A DNA stretch of 47,118 bases from Bryobacterales bacterium. GTDB taxonomy: Bacteria; Acidobacteriota; Terriglobia; Bryobacterales; Bryobacteraceae. Below are positions 32,335 through 41,219 of this stretch, piece by piece. Positions within the stretch are counted from its first letter, which is position 1, and the number at the start of each line of letters is the position of its first letter. The DNA is taken from assembly GCA_947467185.1 (NCBI GenBank), contig CANIHR010000006.1, positions 1 through 47,118 of the forward strand, read 5' to 3'. Below the pieces are notes generated by a model, which made no database searches, was not told the origin of the DNA, and was given only the letters and a program-made list of their open reading frames with translations. Both the position numbers and the translations under genes were made by a program.

Positions 32335-32340
32335 TAGCTT
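32335..32340 (+). promoter_or_regulatory. Candidate -10 box (TAGCTT) for leaderless pgi
   Basis: TAGCTT ends 8 bases before the ATG at 32349, in the 16-base gap after the GH28 gene. The short purine run AGGTAAAG is close to the start and could be a weak ribosome binding site, so this case is less clear than others. Confidence 0.3.
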
Positions 32341-32348
32341 AGGTAAAG

Positions 32349-33968
32349 ATGGAGCCTCTTACTTCCCTTCCCGCCTGGCAGGCACTTGAAAGCCATGCCG
32401 CTCAGGTAAAACCGTTGCATTTGCGGGACTTATTCGCCGCTGACCCTGGGCGCGCTGACCGTTTCTCGCTGGAAGCCGAAGGTTTATTCCTCGATTATTC
32501 GAAGAACCGTATCACCGAAGAAACGCTGCCCCTGATGCTGCAGTTGGCCGAAGAGAGCGAGCTACGCGGCAAGATTGACGCCATGTTCCGGGGTGACCGG
32601 ATCAATATTACAGAGAATCGCTCTGTCCTCCACACCGCGCTGCGTGCCCCTCGCGACCGGAAGATCGTGGTGGATGGCATGGATGTGGTGCCGCCAGTGC
32701 ACCAAGTTCTGGACCGGATGAGCGAGTTTGCAAACCGCGTCCGCTCCGGCGAATGGCTGGGCTTCACAGGCAAGAAGATCCGCAATGTGGTGAATATCGG
32801 GATCGGCGGGTCGGATCTGGGGCCGGTGATGGCATTTGAAGCGCTGCGACACTATTCGCAGCGCGACCTGAATATCCGCTTTGTTTCCAACGTAGACGGC
32901 ACGGATTTCGCCGAGGCCACGCACGATCTGCAGGCCGACGAAACACTGTTCATCGTTTCCTCGAAGACATTCACGACGCTGGAGACCATGACGAACGCCA
33001 AATCGGCGCGTGCGTGGGTACTGGCGCAACTGGGCGACGAAAGGGCCGTTGCCAGCCACTTCGTCGCTGTCTCGACCAATGCCGAAAAAGTGACTGCGTT
33101 CGGGATCGACACCGCCAACATGTTCGGTTTCTGGGACTGGGTTGGTGGCAGGTATTCGATGGATTCCGCGATTGGACTGTCGTCGATGATCGCGATTGGC
33201 CCGGACAACTTCCGGGCACTACTTGCGGGCTTCCACGCGATGGACGAGCACTTCCGGACCGCGCCATTCGCCGAAAACCTGCCGGTGCTGATGGCCCTGC
33301 TCACCGTTTGGTACAACAATTTCTTCGGCGCGCAGTCCATCGCCGTCCTCCCATATGACCAGTATTTGAAGCGCTTCCCTGCCTACCTGCAGCAGCTCAC
33401 CATGGAGAGCAACGGCAAGTACATCACGATGGCTGGCGAGCGGGTGAGCTGGGAAACCAGTCCGATTTACTGGGGCGAACCGGGCACGAACGGTCAGCAT
33501 TCCTTCTATCAGTTGATCCACCAGGGCACGAAGCTGATCCTCTGCGACTTTATTGGGTTCGTTAATTCACTCAATCCGCACGGCCCGCACCACGACATTC
33601 TGACCGCCAACCTCTTCGCTCAGGCCGAAGCTCTGGCGTTTGGAAAAACGGCGGATGAGGTCCGGGCCGACAACAACCCCGAGTGGCTGGTGCCGCACAA
33701 GGTATTTGAAGGTAACCGGCCTTCGAACATGCTGCTGGCCGACCGCCTGACGCCGGAAATTCTGGGCAAGCTGATCGCGCTCTACGAGCACAACGTCTTC
33801 GTTCAGGGCATTATCTGGCAGGTGGATTCCTTCGACCAGTGGGGTGTGGAGTTGGGTAAAGTGCTCGCGGTTCGTATTCAGCCGGAACTGACGACCGACG
33901 CCGAACTGAAGCACGACAGTTCGACCAACGCGCTGATTCGCCGTTACCGGCAGCGCCGTAACCTGTAG
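32349..33968 (+). CDS. pgi: Glucose-6-phosphate isomerase
   Basis: 539 residues, close to the ~545 of the long bacterial and eukaryotic type. It interconverts glucose-6-phosphate and fructose-6-phosphate in glycolysis and gluconeogenesis. Diagnostic stretches are [15 protein letters not shown] (~149-163), which binds the phosphate with SSKTFTT (~203-209); [12 protein letters not shown] (~259-270); [20 protein letters not shown] (~376-395), which contains catalytic Glu and His; and a C-terminal segment [10 protein letters not shown] (~496-505), with the catalytic lysine. All expected residues are present. It sits 16 bases after the polygalacturonase gene and is followed after 41 bases by the cytochrome gene. 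Confidence 0.97.
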   Translation: MEPLTSLPAWQALESHAAQVKPLHLRDLFAADPGRADRFSLEAEGLFLDYSKNRITEETLPLMLQLAEESELRGKIDAMFRGDRINITENRSVLHTALRAPRDRKIVVDGMDVVPPVHQVLDRMSEFANRVRSGEWLGFTGKKIRNVVNIGIGGSDLGPVMAFEALRHYSQRDLNIRFVSNVDGTDFAEATHDLQADETLFIVSSKTFTTLETMTNAKSARAWVLAQLGDERAVASHFVAVSTNAEKVTAFGIDTANMFGFWDWVGGRYSMDSAIGLSSMIAIGPDNFRALLAGFHAMDEHFRTAPFAENLPVLMALLTVWYNNFFGAQSIAVLPYDQYLKRFPAYLQQLTMESNGKYITMAGERVSWETSPIYWGEPGTNGQHSFYQLIHQGTKLILCDFIGFVNSLNPHGPHHDILTANLFAQAEALAFGKTADEVRADNNPEWLVPHKVFEGNRPSNMLLADRLTPEILGKLIALYEHNVFVQGIIWQVDSFDQWGVELGKVLAVRIQPELTTDAELKHDSSTNALIRRYRQRRNL

Positions 33969-33995
33969 GACGAAACCCGAAGCCCCTGGTGGGCG

Positions 33996-34001
33996 TAGGA
34001 T
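33996..34001 (+). promoter_or_regulatory. Candidate -10 box (TAGGAT) for leaderless cytochrome gene
   Basis: TAGGAT ends 8 bases before the GTG at 34010, with no Shine-Dalgarno in between. This supports 34010 rather than the in-frame GTG at 33989 as the start. Confidence 0.4.
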
Positions 34002-34009
34002 TCAGTACA

Positions 34010-36595
34010 GTGCGCAAACCCCTGATTTCCCCGTGCATTTTGACGGGACTCCTGCTCGCGGCCGCGAGCAGCCTGCCCGCCGCGACCTGGACTGTCCTCG
34101 CATGGAGTGAGCGAGGTATGAATCCGGTGGAGCGTGACTATTCCGTCTTCGGGATCTGGCCCGCCGGTGCCCACATTAACGCCCAGGTTCTGGATAGTGG
34201 CGGCAAACTGGTCACCAGCACCAGTGCTGGCAATATCCGGGTCACCTGGGAGGCACTGGCCGATTCGACGGGCAGCGTGAACACCACCTCAGCCGGGAAG
34301 ACGAATTTCTGGCCCTTCGCCAAGGCTCTGTTCGGTGGTTCCGACAAGACCGGAGTGGGCATCACCGGCAACCTGATGCCTGAATCAGGGCCACAGGCGC
34401 TTTCCTTTGACGCCACGCTAAACCGGTTCCGCGCCGACTGGATCCCGATTACCGCCTACGATGACCAGTGGAATGTCAACTATTCGCCTCAGGTTCGCAT
34501 GATTGTGCGGGACGCGAACGGCGTGATTCTGGCCACCGCCCGCACCACTGTCCCGGTTTCGAATGAAGTCGAGTGCCGAAGTTGCCATGCGTCAGGGGTG
34601 AATACCGACGCCCGGCCGCTGACGGGCTACGTGAACGATCCCGACCCGAATCGCGACTTTAAGCTGAACATCCTGGCGCTGCATGACGGGAAGAATCGGA
34701 GAAATCCGACGTACACGGCTGCGGCGGCGAAAGTCGGCTATGGGGTTAGCCTTCTGGATACCTCGACAACCGGAACACCGATCCTATGTACGAACTGCCA
34801 TGGTTCGAATCTGCGTTCGACGCCCGGTATTTCCGGGATCAGCCAGTTCACGACGGCGATGCACGGGCATCACGCTTCTGTGGTCGACCCAGCAACAAAG
34901 GACTCGCTCGACAACTCGACGAACCGCGCAGCCTGTTACAACTGCCACCCAGGCAAGACAACGCAATCTCTGCGGGGCGCAATGGGGCATTCGATTGACG
35001 CGAGCGGCAATCAGCAGATCCAGTGCCAGAACTGCCATGGCAATCTGACGAAACTGGCCGACGCGACCCGCGTCAGCTACACGACGCAGCCGCAATGCCA
35101 GAGCTGCCATACGACGGCTTCGCCATATCAGGCAACTTCAGTTTTTGACGCTTCGGGGAATGTGAAAACCACATCCGACACGACTTTCGCCACAAGCACG
35201 GCCCTCTTCAGGAACTCGACAGGCCACGGTGGTTTGCAGTGTTCGGCCTGTCACGGCCCGGCGCACGCGGAGTATCCGTCGAATAAAGCTGCCGACAACC
35301 TGCAGTCGCAGGATGCGCAGAACGCCGCCGGCGTGATCGGCGATTGCGCCGCCTGCCATAAGAGTGGCGTCAGCACCACAACCGGCGGGCCACATGGGCT
35401 GCATCAGGCTGGCTCTACGTGGATCTCCGCGCACCAGAATGTCGCCTCGCGCAACCGAACCCAGTGCACCACGTGCCACGGCGGCGGTTACCAGGGCACG
35501 GTACTCTCGCGAGTCCTTGCGCCGCGAACCCTTTCCAGTTCCCTTACAAATATCACGGCGTTCAAGGGTTACCAGGTGAGTTGCTACACCTGCCACAACG
35601 GGCCGGGCGGCAGCGGGACCGCGCCTGCCGGCGCGACGATGCCCAATACGACCGGGTCGGTGACGGTGGGCCAGTCGGTCACGATCCCTGTTACCGTCCC
35701 CACCGGCGCAACCCTGAAGATCGTCTCGCAGCCGGCCCGCGGCATCGCGAATGTCTCCGGCAACAGCATTGTTTACCGGCCCACGGTTTCGTTCGAAGGC
35801 ACCGACCCGGTGACTTACTCGGCCATCAGTTCCGCCGGCAAGGATTCCAGTCTGGGTACCGCGCAGGTTACCGTACGTCCGGCCAGCCGTCCGGCAATTA
35901 CATCGGTCGGCAATGCCGCAAGCTACGTGACGGGCACGATCGCGCCGGGCATGATCGCTTTCTTCGCCGGCACAAACATGGGGCCGACCAATCTGGCAAC
36001 CTTCGGTCTGAGTTCCGGCGGCTTCATGGAGAAGTCGGTCCAGGCGACGCGGGTCCTTTTCGATGGAGTTGCATCGCCCGTCATCTACACATCTGCCACC
36101 GCCGTCGCGGCCATCGTGCCGTACAGCGTGCAGGGCAAGGGAACGACAACGATCAACCTGGAATACGACGGGATACTCTCCCCACCCATCTCCGCCACAG
36201 TAGCGGACGCGGGACCCGGCATCTTCACTTCCGACGCCACCGGCACAGGACCAGCCGCTTCCATCTCGGGCGGAGGCCTCAATTCGGCCAGCAATCCGGT
36301 CGCGCGTGGTGACGCCATAGCCCTCTACCTGACCGGCGACGGTCTCGAAACACCCTTGCCTAAAGACGGCGTACTGGTGAATGGACCTTACCCCGCCACA
36401 GTTGCGTTGGTCTCGGTCATCATCGGCGGGAAACCTGCCAGAGTCGTTTACTCCGGAGCTGCACCGTCATCTGTGGCCGGCCTCATGCAGCTGAATGCTG
36501 TGGTCGCGGCGGATGCGGATACCGGCAAAGTACCGGTTACGGTCACCATAGGCGGCGTCACCTCGCAACCGAACGTGTTTGTTTTCGTCCGTTAA
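34010..36595 (+). CDS. Exported nine-haem c-type cytochrome with Ig-like and TIGR03437-type domains
   Basis: 861 residues from the GTG at 34010 (MRKPLISPCILTGLLLAAAS), a signal peptide. Residues ~25-185 are a beta-rich domain (YSVFGIWPAGAHINAQV) that I recall in other cytochromes of this kind. Nine CxxCH haem motifs follow: CRSCH ~189, CTNCH ~260, CYNCH ~309, CQNCH ~339, CQSCH ~363, CSACH ~411, CAACH ~446, CTTCH ~486 and CYTCH ~525. Extra histidines (HGHH, GHGG, HGLH) may be distal ligands. Residues ~540-620 resemble an Ig-like/cadherin-like domain, and ~630-861 the TIGR03437-type tail. It is probably exported for electron transfer at the cell surface or periplasm; no quinol oxidase or porin partner lies nearby. 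Confidence 0.9.
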   Translation: MRKPLISPCILTGLLLAAASSLPAATWTVLAWSERGMNPVERDYSVFGIWPAGAHINAQVLDSGGKLVTSTSAGNIRVTWEALADSTGSVNTTSAGKTNFWPFAKALFGGSDKTGVGITGNLMPESGPQALSFDATLNRFRADWIPITAYDDQWNVNYSPQVRMIVRDANGVILATARTTVPVSNEVECRSCHASGVNTDARPLTGYVNDPDPNRDFKLNILALHDGKNRRNPTYTAAAAKVGYGVSLLDTSTTGTPILCTNCHGSNLRSTPGISGISQFTTAMHGHHASVVDPATKDSLDNSTNRAACYNCHPGKTTQSLRGAMGHSIDASGNQQIQCQNCHGNLTKLADATRVSYTTQPQCQSCHTTASPYQATSVFDASGNVKTTSDTTFATSTALFRNSTGHGGLQCSACHGPAHAEYPSNKAADNLQSQDAQNAAGVIGDCAACHKSGVSTTTGGPHGLHQAGSTWISAHQNVASRNRTQCTTCHGGGYQGTVLSRVLAPRTLSSSLTNITAFKGYQVSCYTCHNGPGGSGTAPAGATMPNTTGSVTVGQSVTIPVTVPTGATLKIVSQPARGIANVSGNSIVYRPTVSFEGTDPVTYSAISSAGKDSSLGTAQVTVRPASRPAITSVGNAASYVTGTIAPGMIAFFAGTNMGPTNLATFGLSSGGFMEKSVQATRVLFDGVASPVIYTSATAVAAIVPYSVQGKGTTTINLEYDGILSPPISATVADAGPGIFTSDATGTGPAASISGGGLNSASNPVARGDAIALYLTGDGLETPLPKDGVLVNGPYPATVALVSVIIGGKPARVVYSGAAPSSVAGLMQLNAVVAADADTGKVPVTVTIGGVTSQPNVFVFVR

Positions 36596-36602
36596 CCGGG
36601 CT

Positions 36603-36640
36603 AAAACCCTCCGGGTGGATAATTGCCAGTGGAGGGTTTT
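36603..36640 (+). promoter_or_regulatory. Perfect hairpin containing the ribosome binding site of the Gfo/Idh/MocA gene
   Basis: AAAACCCTCC (36603-36612) and GGAGGGTTTT (36631-36640) pair perfectly over 10 bp around an 18-base loop. The right arm contains the Shine-Dalgarno GGAGG and abuts the ATG at 36641. The same element reads as stem plus TTTT, so it could also end the cytochrome transcript. GATAAT (36618-36623) in the loop is a possible -10 box; RNA starting near 36630 would lack the left arm and leave the ribosome site free. Confidence 0.65.
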
Positions 36641-37987
36641 ATGCCTGACAACAAGTTGATTAGTGATCGGCGGGACGTGCTCAAACTGGGCGCCGCCGCG
36701 TTCACTACTGCCATCTTTACCGGAAATGTAAAGGGGGCGAACGATCGGGTTCGCGTGTCGTTTATCGGCACCGGCCGCCAGGGCCTGGGCAATATGGGCT
36801 CCGCCATGGCGCACCCGGAAGTGGAAGTCGTGTCGGTTTGCGACATCTACCAGCCGAACCTGGAGAAAGCGATCGCGCGGAGTGCGCGTGGCCCGAACGG
36901 CGAACCAGCCGCACGCCCAGCGGCCAAAGGAATCAAGGACTTCCGCGAGGTGCTCGCCGACAAGTCCGTCGATGCCGTCTGTATCGCCAGCCCCGACCAC
37001 TGGCACGCTTACATGTCAGTGGAAGCCTGTAAGGCCGGCAAGGACGTCTATGTGGAAAAGCCCATCGCGGTGGCGGTGGACGAAGGCCGGAAGATGGTGC
37101 AGGCTGCCCGCAAGTACAACCGCGTTGTGCAGGTTGGCACGCAGCAGCGGTCGGGTGTCCACTTCCAGAAAGCGACCCAACTGGTGAAAGAAGGCGCGAT
37201 CGGCAAGGTCACGTTCATCCGCACCTTCAATTACGGCAATGGTTCACCGGAAGGTATCGGCACCCCGGCCGATTCCGCTCCGCCCTCCGATCTCGACTGG
37301 CAGATGTGGCTCGGACCAGCTCCGGAACGCGCGTTCAACAAGAACCGTTTCGGCGTGGACCCCAACGCTTTCTCGCACTTCCGCTGGTTCTGGGATTACG
37401 CGGGCGGCATGATGACCGACTGGGGCGTCCACGTTCTGGATATCGCGCAGATGGCGTTTGACGAGGTGGCCCCGAAGGCCATTACTGCCATCGGCGGCAA
37501 GTACATGATCAAGGACAACCGCGAGACTCCGGACACGATGCAGGTGACGTTCGAGTATCCGAACGGCATGATCGCGACGTACGAGAACCGGATGTTCAAC
37601 GGCAACGCGATGTATGGCGGCCTTCTGGCGGGCCGGAACTACGGCACTGTGTTCCATGGCGACAAGGGTACGCTGTTTGTGGATCGCGCCAGTTATGTTC
37701 TGCTGCCGGAAAAGGGCAGTGCGCTGACCGAAACCGAGGTCAAGAGCTCCAACAACCATGGCCGCGACCACTGGCGCAATTTCCTCGACTGCATGAAGAG
37801 CCGACAGAAGCCGAACAGTGATATCGAGAATGGCCACCGCTCGACGACGACCGCCCTGCTGGGCAATATTTCGCTCCGCACCGGCCTGCGTATCGACTGG
37901 AACGCCGAGAAGGAAACGGCGGCACAGCCCCAGGCGAAGCAGTATCTGGAGCGTAAGTATCGCAAACCGTGGGAGTTAAAAGTCTGA
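36641..37987 (+). CDS. Tat-exported Gfo/Idh/MocA-family oxidoreductase
   Basis: 448 residues from the ATG at 36641, preceded by GGAGG; an upstream in-frame start would place it inside the hairpin. Residues 1-35 contain SDRRDVLKLGAAAFTTAIF, a twin-arginine signal, so the enzyme is probably exported already folded with its NAD(P) cofactor. The Rossmann motif is VSFIGTGRQGLGNMG (~38-52). EKPIA (~139-143) carries the conserved lysine, and GGMMTDWGVHVLDIAQM (~257-273) the conserved Asp and His. This subfamily is abundant in Acidobacteria and Planctomycetes and acts on sugars or inositols; the substrate is not known. Its stop overlaps the metallophosphoesterase start by one base (TGATG). Confidence 0.92.
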   Translation: MPDNKLISDRRDVLKLGAAAFTTAIFTGNVKGANDRVRVSFIGTGRQGLGNMGSAMAHPEVEVVSVCDIYQPNLEKAIARSARGPNGEPAARPAAKGIKDFREVLADKSVDAVCIASPDHWHAYMSVEACKAGKDVYVEKPIAVAVDEGRKMVQAARKYNRVVQVGTQQRSGVHFQKATQLVKEGAIGKVTFIRTFNYGNGSPEGIGTPADSAPPSDLDWQMWLGPAPERAFNKNRFGVDPNAFSHFRWFWDYAGGMMTDWGVHVLDIAQMAFDEVAPKAITAIGGKYMIKDNRETPDTMQVTFEYPNGMIATYENRMFNGNAMYGGLLAGRNYGTVFHGDKGTLFVDRASYVLLPEKGSALTETEVKSSNNHGRDHWRNFLDCMKSRQKPNSDIENGHRSTTTALLGNISLRTGLRIDWNAEKETAAQPQAKQYLERKYRKPWELKV

Positions 37988-38826
37988 TGCGCAAATTGGC
38001 TTTGTTTTTTCTGGCGGGAATCCCGCTCTTGGCGCAGGCGCCATTGTTCTGGGTACATGCCTCGGACCCGCAGTTCGGCATGTACACGGACAACAAGGAT
38101 TTCCGCCAGGAAACGGCCAACTGGGAGTTCGTGGTCGCAAACGTGAACCGTTTGCGACCCGCCTTCCTGATCGTCACGGGCGACCTGAGTAATCAGGAGG
38201 GTAATCCGGCCCAGATCGCCGAGTATCAACGGATTAATAAGAAGTTGGATCCGGCGATTAAGCTCCACAGTGTCGCCGGAAACCATGACGTCGCGAATGA
38301 CCCGACGCCGGAGACCCTGGCGGCTTACCGCAAGGCGCATGGCGCGGATTATTATTCGTTCCGTGAAGGCACGCTCTACGGCATCGTGCTGAACTCCAGC
38401 CTGTTCAAGGCCCCGGCGAAAGTGGCCGCCGAAGCGGCGAAGCAGGAAGCGTGGCTGGAAGCAGAACTGAAAAAAGCCCAGGCGGCAGGGGTTGTACCGG
38501 TTGTTTTCCAGCACATCCCGTTCTTTCTGGAGAAGGGCGACGAGCCCGATCAGTACTTTAATATCCCGATGGAGACTCGGCTGCGGGTGGTCGGGATGTT
38601 AAAGAAATATGGCGTCCACTATGTCTTCGCCGGTCATTATCACCGGAACGCGTATGGCAAAGATGGCGACCTGGAGATGGTGACGAGTGGTCCGGCGGGC
38701 AAGGGTTTTGGTCCTGAGGGCTCCGGAATTCGCATCGCCGAACTGAAAGGTACGACCGTAGCCCACAAGTGGTACGGGCTGGGTGAGATTCCAAATCAGT
38801 ACCCGATTCCCGCCCCAAAACCGTAG
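37987..38826 (+). CDS. Exported calcineurin-like metallophosphoesterase (CPPED1-like)
   Basis: 279 residues from the ATG at 37987 (MRKLALFFLAGIPLLAQAP), a signal peptide. Metal-binding motifs appear in order: SDPQFGM (~23-29; Asp with Gln instead of the usual DxH), TGDLSNQ (~61-67), GNHDV (~99-103), FQHIPFF (~175-181) and GHYHRN (~215-220). The DPQFG form is typical of the CPPED1/CSTP1 branch, known in eukaryotes and some bacteria, which dephosphorylates phosphoproteins; the bacterial substrate is unknown. It overlaps the Gfo/Idh/MocA gene by one base, so both are probably coexpressed in the periplasm. Confidence 0.9.
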   Translation: MRKLALFFLAGIPLLAQAPLFWVHASDPQFGMYTDNKDFRQETANWEFVVANVNRLRPAFLIVTGDLSNQEGNPAQIAEYQRINKKLDPAIKLHSVAGNHDVANDPTPETLAAYRKAHGADYYSFREGTLYGIVLNSSLFKAPAKVAAEAAKQEAWLEAELKKAQAAGVVPVVFQHIPFFLEKGDEPDQYFNIPMETRLRVVGMLKKYGVHYVFAGHYHRNAYGKDGDLEMVTSGPAGKGFGPEGSGIRIAELKGTTVAHKWYGLGEIPNQYPIPAPKP

Positions 38827-38847
38827 GCCGAATCGTCCCACCCGCAT

Positions 38848-38903
38848 GATTCTACCAATTCCCATAAAATACCTGCCGAACGGCTGTTGCCTTTGGTAGA
38901 ATC
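38848..38903. repeat. 11-bp inverted repeat enclosing a small hairpin
   Basis: GATTCTACCAA (38848-38858) and TTGGTAGAATC (38893-38903) are perfect reverse complements separated by 34 bases; within the spacer GCCG-AA-CGGC can also pair. The right arm contains TAGAAT (38897-38902), a good -10 box for the PIN-TRAM gene starting at 38931. The element could be an operator or a leader or terminator structure. Confidence 0.55.
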
Positions 38904-38930
38904 TCTGGCAGTCCCAAAAAGGCGGCCTAA

Positions 38931-39998
38931 GTGATTGATTTTCTGTTAGTAAGGGCACTCTTCATTGCCACTCTCGCCGCGTCGGCGGCTGTTTTCCGTC
39001 CCGCACAGACCCCATTGTGGGCTGCGGCGGGCTCTGGCACCCTTGTTGCGTGCCTCGCGATTCTCGCCGAACTCCGGTTGCGCCGGATCAGCCTGAAGCG
39101 GATGCTCGGTAGCGGCGTGGGCCTACTGGCCGGACTCTGTTGCGCCGCCCTCACCTCGATAGTTTTGGGGCGACTCGGCCTCGATGACTCCCCTGCCCTG
39201 CGGCTGGCTGAAGTCTTTACCCTGGTTTTGTGCGCGTGGTTCGGCACTGTCCTCGGCGCTGCCAAGGGCGATCTGCTGAATCTGGCAGCGCTGGGCGATG
39301 TCTTCAACGCGGAAAGCGATCTCCGCAGCACCTACAAGATCCTCGACACCTCCGTCATCATTGATGGTCGCGTCGCCGACATCGCCGACACTGGTTTTCT
39401 GGACGGCATTCTGATCGTCCCCCAGTTCGTTTTGCAGGAACTGCAGACAGTGGCCGATTCCGCCGACAGCATGAAGCGGACCCGCGGCCGGCGTGGTCTG
39501 GACGTTTTGCAGCGTTTGCAGAAGATGACGAATCTGAAAGTGGAAGTGGTGCAGCAGGACTTTCCCCACGTAAAAGAAGTGGACATGAAACTGATCGAAC
39601 TGGCCACGCTTTATGGGTGCGGGATTGTGACGAACGATTTCAATCTGAACAAGGTAGCGCACGTCCGAGGCGTCAAGGTTCTGAACATCAATGAACTGAC
39701 AAATTCGGTGCGGCCGGTCGTACTCCCGGGCGAACTGATGCGCGTCTTTATTTTGAAAGAAGGCAAGGAATACAACCAGGGCGTCGCCTATCTGGATGAC
39801 GGTACGATGGTGGTGGTGGACAACGCGCGGCGTATGATCTCGAAAACAATTGATGTTTCGGTGACCAGCGTCCTGCAGACCACTGCGGGCAAGATGATCT
39901 TCGGCAAGTACGATGAACGAGGTCATGCCGCGCACCCGGTACCTGTTGCGGAGCGCCAGGAACGCGCCCCGATAAGAATTCAAGCTGTCGGAGAATAA
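38931..39998 (+). CDS. PIN-TRAM domain membrane protein (YacL family)
   Basis: 355 residues from a GTG at 38931 with an AGGCGG just upstream. Residues ~5-115 hold about four membrane helices. Residues ~135-255 are a PIN ribonuclease domain with its acidic residues: ILDTSVIIDGR (Asp139), VLQELQ, VDMKLIELA and VTNDFNLNKVA. Residues ~280-335 are a TRAM RNA-binding domain (GVAYLDDGTMVVVDNARRM). YacL-like proteins are thought to be membrane-bound RNases. Order yacL-ispD-ispF is shared with Firmicutes such as Bacillus subtilis, which supports the assignment. The next gene starts one base after its stop codon. Confidence 0.92.
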   Translation: MIDFLLVRALFIATLAASAAVFRPAQTPLWAAAGSGTLVACLAILAELRLRRISLKRMLGSGVGLLAGLCCAALTSIVLGRLGLDDSPALRLAEVFTLVLCAWFGTVLGAAKGDLLNLAALGDVFNAESDLRSTYKILDTSVIIDGRVADIADTGFLDGILIVPQFVLQELQTVADSADSMKRTRGRRGLDVLQRLQKMTNLKVEVVQQDFPHVKEVDMKLIELATLYGCGIVTNDFNLNKVAHVRGVKVLNINELTNSVRPVVLPGELMRVFILKEGKEYNQGVAYLDDGTMVVVDNARRMISKTIDVSVTSVLQTTAGKMIFGKYDERGHAAHPVPVAERQERAPIRIQAVGE

Positions 39999-39999
39999 G

Positions 40000-40743
40000 T
40001 TGAAACTAGCGGTTATCCTGCCCGCAGCCGGTTTGGGAACCCGGATGCTCAAAGGGAGTGTCCCTGCCACGGCCGAATCGAGTGGCGTCAGCCGGAAACA
40101 GTTCATGCTTCTGGAGGGTGCGCCGATTCTTGTGCACACTGTGCGGAAGTTCGTTGCCTCGCCCCTGGTGCACGACATTGTTGTGGCTGTTCGCGAAGAA
40201 GATATCGAGTGGGTTCGCGAAGTGCTGACGCCTGAGACGAAGTCGCTGCTCGGTGAACTGAAGATCGTGGTCGGGGGCCAGTCGCGCCAGCAGTCCGTGG
40301 AACATGCGCTGGCGGCTTTGGATGACGATACGGATCTGGTGGCGGTACACGACGCGGTCCGGCCTTTCATTGAGCTCGACACGATTCGCCGGGTGGTGGA
40401 AGAAGCACAGGCGACCGGCGCGGCCATCGTCGGCATTGTTCCGGTGGATACGGTGAAGCAGGTGAGCGGCGCACAGGCTGGCGGCGCGAAAGTTCGGTCT
40501 ACGATCTCACGGGAACGTCTGGTGCTGGCGCAGACCCCGCAGGTTTTCCGCGTGGATCTACTGCGCCGGGCATATGAAATGGCGGCGGCCGATAACTTTA
40601 TCGGAACCGACGAATCGAGCCTGGTGGAACGCCTGGATCAGGTGGAAGTCAGCGTGGTGATGGGCAGCGAGCGGAACATCAAGATCACCAAGCCGGGCGA
40701 CATGGACCTAGCGCGCTTGTTCTTTGAACAGGAGCAGCATTGA
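40000..40743 (+). CDS. ispD: 2-C-methyl-D-erythritol 4-phosphate cytidylyltransferase
   Basis: 247 residues from a TTG at 40000, with a GGAG ribosome binding site about 6 bases upstream. IspD joins CTP to methylerythritol phosphate, the third step of the MEP isoprenoid pathway. The N-terminus LPAAGLGTRM holds the CTP-binding loop; RQQSVEHAL (~91-99), VAVHDAVRPFI (~110-120) and AQTPQVFR (~176-183) are all family signatures. A short insert follows the loop (LKGSVPATAESSGVSRKQF), before the conserved KQF lysine. Its TGA overlaps the ispF start (TTGA). Confidence 0.96.
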   Translation: MKLAVILPAAGLGTRMLKGSVPATAESSGVSRKQFMLLEGAPILVHTVRKFVASPLVHDIVVAVREEDIEWVREVLTPETKSLLGELKIVVGGQSRQQSVEHALAALDDDTDLVAVHDAVRPFIELDTIRRVVEEAQATGAAIVGIVPVDTVKQVSGAQAGGAKVRSTISRERLVLAQTPQVFRVDLLRRAYEMAAADNFIGTDESSLVERLDQVEVSVVMGSERNIKITKPGDMDLARLFFEQEQH

Positions 40744-41219
40744 GTTTTCGGATTGGGCAAGGCTGGGATAATCACCGGATCGTCACCGGCCGGCCTCTGA
40801 TTCTGGGCGGCATCACGATTCCTTCAGACTTCGGTCTGGATGGACATTCCGATGCCGACGTTGCCTCGCACGCCATCACTGACGCCATTATTGGCGCGAT
40901 TGCGGCGGGCGATATCGGGATGCACTTCCCCGACACCGACCCTCGCTGGAAGGGTGCGGGTAGCCTGCAGTTTCTGAAGCACGCCGTGCAACTGGCGGCG
41001 GAGGCGGGCTACACGATTGGCAACGTGGATTCGACCATCATCCTGGAGAGGCCGAAGCTGAAGGATTTCCGACTGGCGATTCGCGAGTCGCTGGCCGCGA
41101 CTATGGATATTGCCGTGGAGCAAGTCTCGGTTAAGTTTAAGACGGCGGAGAAGGTTGGCCCGGTGGGTGAAGGCCGGTCAGCGGAATCCCAGGCTGTGGT
41201 CTTACTTGTGAAGGCGTGA
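40740..41219 (+). CDS. ispF: 2-C-methyl-D-erythritol 2,4-cyclodiphosphate synthase
   Basis: 159 residues from a TTG at 40740 that overlaps the ispD stop by 4 bases. IspF makes the cyclic diphosphate of the MEP pathway. The metal ligands are in WDNH (Asp and His, ~9-11) and DGHSDADV (His, ~41). GDIGMHFPDTD (~59-69) and the C-terminal KFKTAEKVGPVGEGRS are recognisable; the loop GPVGEG replaces the usual GFTGRGE but the family remains clear. The ispD-ispF order is the common one. Its TGA overlaps the next start by one base. Confidence 0.95.
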   Translation: MSFRIGQGWDNHRIVTGRPLILGGITIPSDFGLDGHSDADVASHAITDAIIGAIAAGDIGMHFPDTDPRWKGAGSLQFLKHAVQLAAEAGYTIGNVDSTIILERPKLKDFRLAIRESLAATMDIAVEQVSVKFKTAEKVGPVGEGRSAESQAVVLLVKA

